Source: Meandrina meandrites (Eukaryota; Cnidaria; Anthozoa; Scleractinia; Meandrinidae). From it: a stretch of 64,000 nt of DNA. Positions 50,950 through 61,981 of the stretch are shown in pieces. Location: NCBI GenBank assembly GCA_963693305.1, contig OY855913.1, positions 12,953,701 to 13,017,700 of the forward strand, given 5' to 3'. A program made the translations under genes and the position numbers. Positions within the stretch are counted from its first letter, which is position 1, and each line of letters opens with the position of its first letter. The notes under the pieces are model-generated. The model was not told the origin of the DNA. It worked only from the letters and a program-made list of their open reading frames with translations, and searched no databases.

Positions 50950-53900
50950 CCGAATCGCAATTTTCATGAAATTAGGTGCTCACCGCCCAAATCGAGTCAC
51001 AAGCGCTCCCCGAGCTCAGATCATGAGAAAATCAATTTTTACGGCCGAATCGCAATTTTCATGAAATTGGGTGCTCACGGCCCAAATCGGCGCAAGACCC
51101 GTCCCCGAGCTCAGATCATGAGAAAATCAATTTTTACGGCCGAATCGCAATTTTCATGAAATTGGGTGCTCACGGCCCAAATCGGCGCAAGAGCCGTCCC
51201 GGAGCTCAGATCATGAGAAAATCAATTTTTACATCCGAATCGCAATTTTCATGAAATTGGGTGCTCACGGCCCAAATCGACTCACAAGCGCTCCCCGAGC
51301 TCATCTCATGAGAAAATCAATTTTTACGGCCGAATCGCAATTTTCATGAAATTAGGTGCTCACCGCCCAAATCGAGTCACAAGCGCTCCCCGAGCTCAGA
51401 TCATGAGAAAATCAATTTTTACGGCCGAATCGCAATTTTCATGAAATTGGGTGCTCACCGCCCAAATCGAGTCACAAGCGCTCCCCGAGCTCAGATCATG
51501 AGAAAATCAATTTTTACGGCCGAATCGCAATTTTCACGAAATTGGGTGCTCACGGCCCAAATCGGTGCAAGAGCCGTCCCGGAGCTCAGATCATGAGAAA
51601 ATCAATTTTTGCGGCCGAATCGCAATTTTCACGAAATTGGGTGCTCACGGCCCAAATCGGTGCAAGAGCCGTCCCGGAGCTCAGATCATGAGAAAATCAA
51701 TTTTTACGGCCGAATCGCAATTTTCATGAAATTGGATGCTCACGGCCCAAATCGAGTCACAAGCGCTCCCCGAGCTCAGATCATGAGAAAATATATTTTT
51801 ACGGCCGAATCGCAATTTTCACAAAATTGGGTGCTCACGGCCCAAATCGGCGCAAGAGCCGTCCCGGAGCTCAGATCATGAGAAAATCAATTTTTACGGC
51901 CGAATCGCAATTTTCATGAAATTGGGTGCTCACCGCCCAAATCGAGTCACAAGCGCTCCCCGAGCTGAGATCATGAGAAAATCAATTTTTACGGCCGAAT
52001 CGCAATTTTCACGAAATTGGGTGCTCACGGCCCAAATCGGTGCAAGAGCCGTCCCGGAGCTCAGATCATGAGAAAATCAATTTTTGCGGCCGAATCGCAA
52101 TTTTCATGAAATTGGATGCTCACGGCCCAAATCGAGTCACAAGCGCTCCCCGAGCTCAGATCATGAGAAAATATATTTTTACGGCCGAATCGCAATTTTC
52201 ACGAAATTGGGTGCTCACGGCCCAAATCGGCGCAAGAGCCGTCCCGGAGCTCAGATCATGAGAAAATCAATTTTTACGGCCGAATCGCAATTTTCATGAA
52301 ATTGGGTGCTCACCGCCCAAATCGAGTCACAAGCGCTCCCCGAGCTGAGATCATGAGAAAATCAATTTTTACGGCCGAATCGCAATTTTCACGAAATTGG
52401 GTGCTCACGGCCCAAATCGGCGCAAGAGCCGTCCCGGAGCTCAGATCATGAGAAAATCAATTTTTGCGGCCGAATCGCAATTTTCATGAAATTGGGTGCT
52501 CACGGCCCAAATCGGCGCAAGAGCCGTCCCGGAGCTCAGATCATGAGAAAATCAATTTTTCCGGCCGAATCGCAATTTTCATGAAATTGGGTGCTCACGG
52601 CCCAAATCGGTGCAAGAGCCGTCCCGGAGCTCAGATCATGAGAAAATCAATTTTTACGGCCGAATCGCAATTTTCATGAAATTGGGTGCTCACGGCCCAA
52701 ATCGGTGCAAGAGCCGTCCCGGAGCTCAGATCATGAGAAAATCAATTTTTACGGCCGAATCGCAATTTTCATGAAATTAGGTGCTCACCGCCCAAATCGA
52801 GTCACAAGCGCTCCCCGAGCTCAGATCATGAGAAAATCAATTTTTACGGCCGAATCGCAATTTTCATGAAATTGGGTGCTCACGGCCCAAATCGGCGCAA
52901 GACCCGTCCCCGAGCTCAGATCATGAGAAAATCAATTTTTACGGCCGAATCGCAATTTTCATGAAATTGGGTGCTCACGGCCCAAATCGGCGCAAGAGCC
53001 GTCCCGGAGCTCAGATCATGAGAAAATCAATTTTTACATCCGAATCGCAATTTTCATGAAATTGGGTGCTCACGGCCCAAATCGACTCACAAGCGCTCCC
53101 CGAGCTCATCTCATGAGAAAATCAATTTTTACGGCCGAATCGCAATTTTCATGAAATTAGGTGCTCACCGCCCAAATCGAGTCACAAGCGCTCCCCGAGC
53201 TCAGATCATGAGAAAATCAATTTTTACGGCCGAATCGCAATTTTCATGAAATTGGGTGCTCACCGCCCAAATCGAGTCACAAGCGCTCCCCGAGCTCAGA
53301 TCATGAGAAAATCAATTTTTACGGCCGAATCGCAATTTTCACGAAATTGGGTGCTCACGGCCCAAATCGGTGCAAGAGCCGTCCCGGAGCTCAGATCATG
53401 AGAAAATCAATTTTTGCGGCCGAATCGCAATTTTCACGAAATTGGGTGCTCACGGCCCAAATCGGTGCAAGAGCCGTCCCGGAGCTCAGATCATGAGAAA
53501 ATCAATTTTTACGGCCGAATCGCAATTTTCATGAAATTGGATGCTCACGGCCCAAATCGAGTCACAAGCGCTCCCCGAGCTCAGATCATGAGAAAATATA
53601 TTTTTACGGCCGAATCGCAATTTTCACAAAATTGGGTGCTCACGGCCCAAATCGGCGCAAGAGCCGTCCCGGAGCTCAGATCATGAGAAAATCAATTTTT
53701 ACGGCCGAATCGCAATTTTCATGAAATTGGGTGCTCACCGCCCAAATCGAGTCACAAGCGCTCCCCGAGCTGAGATCATGAGAAAATCAATTTTTACGGC
53801 CGAATCGCAATTTTCACGAAATTGGGTGCTCACGGCCCAAATCGGTGCAAGAGCCGTCCCGGAGCTCAGATCATGAGAAAATCAATTTTTGCGGCCGAAT

Positions 53901-54555
53901 CGCAATTTTCATGAAATTGGATGCTCACGGCCCAAATCGAGTCACAAGCGCTCCCCGAGCTCAGATCATGAGAAAATATATTTTTACGGCCGAATCGCAA
54001 TTTTCACGAAATTGGGTGCTCACGGCCCAAATCGGCGCAAGAGCCGTCCCGGAGCTCAGATCATGAGAAAATCAATTTTTACGGCCGAATCGCAATTTTC
54101 ATGAAATTGGGTGCTCACCGCCCAAATCGAGTCACAAGCGCTCCCCGAGCTGAGATCATGAGAAAATCAATTTTTACGGCCGAATCGCAATTTTCACGAA
54201 ATTGGGTGCTCACGGCCCAAATCGGCGCAAGAGCCGTCCCGGAGCTCAGATCATGAGAAAATCAATTTTTGCGGCCGAATCGCAATTTTCATGAAATTGG
54301 GTGCTCACGGCCCAAATCGGCGCAAGAGCCGTCCCGGAGCTCAGATCATGAGAAAATCAATTTTTCCGGCCGAATCGCAATTTTCATGAAATTGGGTGCT
54401 CACGGCCCAAATCGGTGCAAGAGCCGTCCCGGAGCTCAGATCATGAGAAAATCAATTTTTACGGCCGAATCGCAATTTTCATGAAATTGGGTGCTCACGG
54501 CCCAAATCGGTGCAAGAGCCGTCCCGGAGCTCAGATCATGAGAAAATCAATTTTT
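50950..54555 (+). repeat. HOR block 5: 1805-bp (19-mer) tandem duplication
   Basis: Bases from about 50950 to 52750 recur at 52755-54555. Shared markers are ATTAGGTGC (50971 and 52776), ACATCCG (51230 and 53035), CACAAAATTGG (51830 and 53635), AAAATATATTTTT (51787, 52167 and 53592, 53972) and TTTTTCCGG (52556 and 54361). I saw no difference between the copies at the markers compared. The right half then enters the 5321-bp-spaced duplication. Confidence 0.85.
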
Positions 54556-56660
54556 GCAGCCGAATCGCAATTTTCATGAAATTGGGTGCTCACGGCCCAA
54601 ATCGGCACAAGAGCCGTCCCGGAGCTCAGATCATGAGAAAATCAATTTTTACGGCCGAATCGCAATTTTCATGAAATTGGGTGCTCACGGCCCAAATCGG
54701 TGCAAGAGCCGTCCCGGAGCTCAGATCATGAGAAAATCAATTTTTGCAGCCGAATCGCAATTTTCATGAAATTGGGTGCTCACGGCCCAAATCGAGTCAC
54801 AAGCGCTCCCCGAGCTCAGATCATGAGAAAATCAATTTTTACGGCCGAATCGCAATTTTCATGAAATTGGGTGCTTACCGCCCAAATCGGTGCAAGAGCC
54901 GTCCCGGAGCTCAGATCATGAGAAAATCAATTTTTGCGGCCGAATCGCAATTTTCATGAAATTGGGTGCTCACGGCCCAAATCGAGTCACAAGCGCTCCC
55001 CGAGCTCAGATCATGAGAAAATCAATTTTTACGGCCGAATCGCAATTTTCATGAAATTGGGTGCTCACGGCCCAAATCGGCGCAAGAGCCGTCCCGGAGC
55101 TCAGGTCATGAGAAAATCAATTTTTAAGGCCGAATCGCAATTTTCATGAAATTGGGTGCTCACGGCCCTAATCGGCGCAAGAGCCGTCCCCGAGCTCAGA
55201 TCATCAGAAAATCAATTTTTACGGCCGAATCGCAATTTTCATGAAATTGGGTGCTCACGGCCCAAATCGGCGCAAGAGCCGTCCCCGAGCTCAGATCATG
55301 AGAAAATCAATTTTTACGGCCGAATCGCAATTTTCGTGAAATTGGGTGCTCACGGCCCAAATCGGCGCAAGAGCCGTCCCGGAGATCAGATCATGAGAAA
55401 ATCAATTTTTACGGCCGAATCGCAATTTTCATGAAATTGGGTGCTCACGGCCCAAATCGGCGCAAGAGCCGTCCCGGAGCTCAGATCATGAGAAAATCAA
55501 TTTTTACAGCCGAATCGCAATTTTCATGAAATTGGGTGCTCACGGCCCAAATCGGCGCAAGAGCCGTCCCGGAGCTCAGATCATGAGAAAATCAATTTTT
55601 ACGGCCGAATCGCAATTTTCATGAAATTGGGTGCTCACGGCCCAAATCGGTGCAAGAGCCGTCCCGGAGCTCAGATCATGAGAAAATCAATTTTTGCAGC
55701 CGAATCGCAATTTTCATGAAATTGGGTGCTCACGGCCCAAATCGAGTCACAAGCGCTCCCCGAGCTCAGATCATGAGAAAATCAATTTTTACGGCCGAAT
55801 CGCAATTTTCATGAAATTGGGTGCTTACCGCCCAAATCGGTGCAAGAGCCGTCCCGGAGCTCAGATCATGAGAAAATCAATTTTTGCGGCCGAATCGCAA
55901 TTTTCATGAAATTGGGTGCTCACGGCCCAAATCGAGTCACAAGCGCTCCCCGAGCTCAGATCATGAGAAAATCAATTTTTACGGCCGAATCGCAATTTTC
56001 ATGAAATTGGGTGCTCACGGCCCAAATCGGCGCAAGAGCCGTCCCGGAGCTCAGATCATGAGAAAATCAATTTTTGCAGCCGAATCGCAATTTTCATGAA
56101 ATTGGGTGCTCACGGCCCAAATCGAGTCACAAGCGCTCCCCGAGCTCAGATCATGAGAAAATCAATTTTTACGGCCGAATCGCAATTTTCATGAAATTGG
56201 GTGCTTACCGCCCAAATCGGTGCAAGAGCCGTCCCGGAGCTCAGATCATGAGAAAATCAATTTTTACGGCCGAATCGCAATTTTCATGAAATTGGGTGCT
56301 TACCGCCCAAATCGGTGCAAGAGCCGTCCCGGAGCTCAGATCATGAGAAAATCAATTTTTGCGGCCGAATCGCAATTTTCATGAAATTGGGTGCTCACGG
56401 CCCAAATCGAGTCACAAGCGCTCCCCGAGCTCAGATCATGAGAAAATCAATTTTTACGGCCGAATCGCAATTTTCATGAAATTGGGTGCTCACGGCCCAA
56501 ATCGGCGCAAGAGCCGTCCCGGAGCTCAGATCATGAGAAAATCAATTTTTGCAGCCGAATCGCAATTTTCATGAAATTGGGTGCTCACGGCCCAAATCGA
56601 GTCACAAGCGCTCCCCGAGCTCAGATCATGAGAAAATCAATTTTTACGGCCGAATCGCAA
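52750..56660 (+). repeat. 5321-bp-spaced duplication, left copy
   Basis: This 3.9-kb run matches 58071-61981 at a shift of 5321 bp (56 units plus 1 bp). Shared markers include ATTAGGTGC (52776 and 58097), CACAAAATTGG, TTTTTCCGG (54361 and 59682), GGCACAAG (54604 and 59925), GCCCTAATCGG (55166 and 60487) and GGAGATCAG (55382 and 60703). Its right part (54554 onward) carries the same GCAG, type B, GCTTACC, GCGG, AGGTCATGAG order as block 1 at the start of the window. Confidence 0.87.
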
Positions 56661-58070
56661 TTTTCATGAAATTGGGTGCTCACGGCCCAAATCGGCGCAA
56701 GAGCCGTCCCGGAGCTCAGATCATGAGAAAATCAATTTTTGCAGCCGAATCGCAATTTTCATGAAATTGGGTGCTCACGGCCCAAATCGACTAACAAGCG
56801 CTCCCTGAGCTCATCTCATGAGAAAATCAATTTTTACGGCCGAATCGCAATTTTCATGACATTTGGGTGCTCACGGCCCAAATCGGTGCAAGAGCCGTCC
56901 CGGAGCTCAGATCATGAGAAAATCAATTTTTGCGGCCGAATCGCAATTTTCATGAAATTGGGTGCTCACGGCCCAAATCGAGTCACAAGCGCTCCCCGAG
57001 CTCAGATCATGAGAAAATCAATTTGTACGGCCGAATCGCAATTTTCATGAAATTGGGTGCTTACGGCCCAAATCGGTGCAAGACCCGTCCCGGAGCTCAG
57101 ATCATGAAAAAATCAATTTTTACGGCCGAATCGCAATTTTCATGAAATTGGGTGCTCACCGCCCAAATCGAGTCACAAGCGCTCCCCGAGCTCAGATCAT
57201 GAGAAAATCAATTTTTACGGCCGAATCGCAATTTTAATGAAATTGGGTGCTCACGGCCCAAATCGGCGCAAGAGCCGTCTCGGAGCTCAGATCATGAGAA
57301 AATCAATTTTTACGGCCGAATCGCAATTTTCATGAAATTGGGTGCTCACGGCCCAAATCGGTGCAAGAGCCGTCCCGGAGCTCAGATCATGAGAAAATCA
57401 ATTTTTGCGGCCCAATCGCAATTTTCATGAAATTGGGTGCTCACGGCCCAAATCGAGTCACAAGCGCTCCCCGAGCTCAGATCATGAGAAAATCAATTTG
57501 TACGGCCGAATCGCAATTTTCATGAAATTGGGTGCTCACGGCCCAAATCGGCGCAAGACCCGTCCCGGAGCTCAGATCATGAGAAAATCAATTTTTACGG
57601 CCGAATCGCAATTTTCATGAAATTGGGTGCTCACGGCCCAAATCGGCGCAAGAGCCGTCCCGGAGCTCAGATCATGAGAAAATCAATTTTTACATCCGAA
57701 TCGCAATTTTCATGAAATTGGGTGCTCACGGCCCAAATCGGCGCAAGAGCCGTCCCGGAGCTCAGATCATGAGAAAATCAATTTTTACATCCGAATCGCA
57801 ATTTTCATGAAATTGGGTGCTCACGGCCCAAATCGGCGCAAGACCCGTCCCCGAGCTCAGATCATGAGAAAATCAATTTTTACGGCCGAATCGCAATTTT
57901 CATGAAATTGGGTGCTCACGGCCCAAATCGGCGCAAGAGCCGTCCCGGAGCTCAGATCATGAGAAAATCAATTTTTACATCCGAATCGCAATTTTCATGA
58001 AATTGGGTGCTCACGGCCCAAATCGACTCACAAGCGCTCCCCGAGCTCATCTCATGAGAAAATCAATTTT
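56661..58070 (+). repeat. Spacer between the 5321-bp-spaced copies
   Basis: Starts with GCAG units, then a third copy of the run around the GACATTTGGG insertion (like 40000-40800 and 46750-47550), then three ACATCCG units near 57690, 57785 and 57970. Private changes here are CTAACAAG near 56790, GAAAAAATC near 57105 and GTCTCGG near 57278. All satellite. Confidence 0.8.
56858..56867 (+). repeat. 1-bp insertion variant GACATTTGGG, copy 3
   Basis: The same insertion as at 40041 and 46787. It explains the +1 bp in the 5321-bp shift across this point. Confidence 0.9.
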
Positions 58071-61000
58071 TACGGCCGAATCGCAATTTTCATGAAATTA
58101 GGTGCTCACCGCCCAAATCGAGTCACAAGCGCTCCCCGAGCTCAGATCATGAGAAAATCAATTTTTACGGCCGAATCGCAATTTTCATGAAATTGGGTGC
58201 TCACGGCCCAAATCGGCGCAAGACCCGTCCCCGAGCTCAGATCATGAGAAAATCAATTTTTACGGCCGAATCGCAATTTTCATGAAATTGGGTGCTCACG
58301 GCCCAAATCGGCGCAAGAGCCGTCCCGGAGCTCAGATCATGAGAAAATCAATTTTTACATCCGAATCGCAATTTTCATGAAATTGGGTGCTCACGGCCCA
58401 AATCGACTCACAAGCGCTCCCCGAGCTCATCTCATGAGAAAATCAATTTTTACGGCCGAATCGCAATTTTCATGAAATTAGGTGCTCACCGCCCAAATCG
58501 AGTCACAAGCGCTCCCCGAGCTCAGATCATGAGAAAATCAATTTTTACGGCCGAATCGCAATTTTCATGAAATTGGGTGCTCACCGCCCAAATCGAGTCA
58601 CAAGCGCTCCCCGAGCTCAGATCATGAGAAAATCAATTTTTACGGCCGAATCGCAATTTTCACGAAATTGGGTGCTCACGGCCCAAATCGGTGCAAGAGC
58701 CGTCCCGGAGCTCAGATCATGAGAAAATCAATTTTTGCGGCCGAATCGCAATTTTCACGAAATTGGGTGCTCACGGCCCAAATCGGTGCAAGAGCCGTCC
58801 CGGAGCTCAGATCATGAGAAAATCAATTTTTACGGCCGAATCGCAATTTTCATGAAATTGGATGCTCACGGCCCAAATCGAGTCACAAGCGCTCCCCGAG
58901 CTCAGATCATGAGAAAATATATTTTTACGGCCGAATCGCAATTTTCACAAAATTGGGTGCTCACGGCCCAAATCGGCGCAAGAGCCGTCCCGGAGCTCAG
59001 ATCATGAGAAAATCAATTTTTACGGCCGAATCGCAATTTTCATGAAATTGGGTGCTCACCGCCCAAATCGAGTCACAAGCGCTCCCCGAGCTGAGATCAT
59101 GAGAAAATCAATTTTTACGGCCGAATCGCAATTTTCACGAAATTGGGTGCTCACGGCCCAAATCGGTGCAAGAGCCGTCCCGGAGCTCAGATCATGAGAA
59201 AATCAATTTTTGCGGCCGAATCGCAATTTTCATGAAATTGGATGCTCACGGCCCAAATCGAGTCACAAGCGCTCCCCGAGCTCAGATCATGAGAAAATAT
59301 ATTTTTACGGCCGAATCGCAATTTTCACGAAATTGGGTGCTCACGGCCCAAATCGGCGCAAGAGCCGTCCCGGAGCTCAGATCATGAGAAAATCAATTTT
59401 TACGGCCGAATCGCAATTTTCATGAAATTGGGTGCTCACCGCCCAAATCGAGTCACAAGCGCTCCCCGAGCTGAGATCATGAGAAAATCAATTTTTACGG
59501 CCGAATCGCAATTTTCACGAAATTGGGTGCTCACGGCCCAAATCGGCGCAAGAGCCGTCCCGGAGCTCAGATCATGAGAAAATCAATTTTTGCGGCCGAA
59601 TCGCAATTTTCATGAAATTGGGTGCTCACGGCCCAAATCGGCGCAAGAGCCGTCCCGGAGCTCAGATCATGAGAAAATCAATTTTTCCGGCCGAATCGCA
59701 ATTTTCATGAAATTGGGTGCTCACGGCCCAAATCGGTGCAAGAGCCGTCCCGGAGCTCAGATCATGAGAAAATCAATTTTTACGGCCGAATCGCAATTTT
59801 CATGAAATTGGGTGCTCACGGCCCAAATCGGTGCAAGAGCCGTCCCGGAGCTCAGATCATGAGAAAATCAATTTTTGCAGCCGAATCGCAATTTTCATGA
59901 AATTGGGTGCTCACGGCCCAAATCGGCACAAGAGCCGTCCCGGAGCTCAGATCATGAGAAAATCAATTTTTACGGCCGAATCGCAATTTTCATGAAATTG
60001 GGTGCTCACGGCCCAAATCGGTGCAAGAGCCGTCCCGGAGCTCAGATCATGAGAAAATCAATTTTTGCAGCCGAATCGCAATTTTCATGAAATTGGGTGC
60101 TCACGGCCCAAATCGAGTCACAAGCGCTCCCCGAGCTCAGATCATGAGAAAATCAATTTTTACGGCCGAATCGCAATTTTCATGAAATTGGGTGCTTACC
60201 GCCCAAATCGGTGCAAGAGCCGTCCCGGAGCTCAGATCATGAGAAAATCAATTTTTGCGGCCGAATCGCAATTTTCATGAAATTGGGTGCTCACGGCCCA
60301 AATCGAGTCACAAGCGCTCCCCGAGCTCAGATCATGAGAAAATCAATTTTTACGGCCGAATCGCAATTTTCATGAAATTGGGTGCTCACGGCCCAAATCG
60401 GCGCAAGAGCCGTCCCGGAGCTCAGGTCATGAGAAAATCAATTTTTAAGGCCGAATCGCAATTTTCATGAAATTGGGTGCTCACGGCCCTAATCGGCGCA
60501 AGAGCCGTCCCCGAGCTCAGATCATCAGAAAATCAATTTTTACGGCCGAATCGCAATTTTCATGAAATTGGGTGCTCACGGCCCAAATCGGCGCAAGAGC
60601 CGTCCCCGAGCTCAGATCATGAGAAAATCAATTTTTACGGCCGAATCGCAATTTTCGTGAAATTGGGTGCTCACGGCCCAAATCGGCGCAAGAGCCGTCC
60701 CGGAGATCAGATCATGAGAAAATCAATTTTTACGGCCGAATCGCAATTTTCATGAAATTGGGTGCTCACGGCCCAAATCGGCGCAAGAGCCGTCCCGGAG
60801 CTCAGATCATGAGAAAATCAATTTTTACAGCCGAATCGCAATTTTCATGAAATTGGGTGCTCACGGCCCAAATCGGCGCAAGAGCCGTCCCGGAGCTCAG
60901 ATCATGAGAAAATCAATTTTTACGGCCGAATCGCAATTTTCATGAAATTGGGTGCTCACGGCCCAAATCGGTGCAAGAGCCGTCCCGGAGCTCAGATCAT

Positions 61001-61981
61001 GAGAAAATCAATTTTTGCAGCCGAATCGCAATTTTCATGAAATTGGGTGCTCACGGCCCAAATCGAGTCACAAGCGCTCCCCGAGCTCAGATCATGAGAA
61101 AATCAATTTTTACGGCCGAATCGCAATTTTCATGAAATTGGGTGCTTACCGCCCAAATCGGTGCAAGAGCCGTCCCGGAGCTCAGATCATGAGAAAATCA
61201 ATTTTTGCGGCCGAATCGCAATTTTCATGAAATTGGGTGCTCACGGCCCAAATCGAGTCACAAGCGCTCCCCGAGCTCAGATCATGAGAAAATCAATTTT
61301 TACGGCCGAATCGCAATTTTCATGAAATTGGGTGCTCACGGCCCAAATCGGCGCAAGAGCCGTCCCGGAGCTCAGATCATGAGAAAATCAATTTTTGCAG
61401 CCGAATCGCAATTTTCATGAAATTGGGTGCTCACGGCCCAAATCGAGTCACAAGCGCTCCCCGAGCTCAGATCATGAGAAAATCAATTTTTACGGCCGAA
61501 TCGCAATTTTCATGAAATTGGGTGCTTACCGCCCAAATCGGTGCAAGAGCCGTCCCGGAGCTCAGATCATGAGAAAATCAATTTTTACGGCCGAATCGCA
61601 ATTTTCATGAAATTGGGTGCTTACCGCCCAAATCGGTGCAAGAGCCGTCCCGGAGCTCAGATCATGAGAAAATCAATTTTTGCGGCCGAATCGCAATTTT
61701 CATGAAATTGGGTGCTCACGGCCCAAATCGAGTCACAAGCGCTCCCCGAGCTCAGATCATGAGAAAATCAATTTTTACGGCCGAATCGCAATTTTCATGA
61801 AATTGGGTGCTCACGGCCCAAATCGGCGCAAGAGCCGTCCCGGAGCTCAGATCATGAGAAAATCAATTTTTGCAGCCGAATCGCAATTTTCATGAAATTG
61901 GGTGCTCACGGCCCAAATCGAGTCACAAGCGCTCCCCGAGCTCAGATCATGAGAAAATCAATTTTTACGGCCGAATCGCAA
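58071..61981 (+). repeat. 5321-bp-spaced duplication, right copy
   Basis: The partner of 52750-56660. The match ends near 61981, where the unit reads GCTTACCGCCCAAATCGGTGC while the left copy reads GCTCACGGCCCAAATCGGCGC. The right copy therefore passes directly into block-1-type sequence, whereas the left copy enters the insertion-bearing spacer. Confidence 0.87.
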
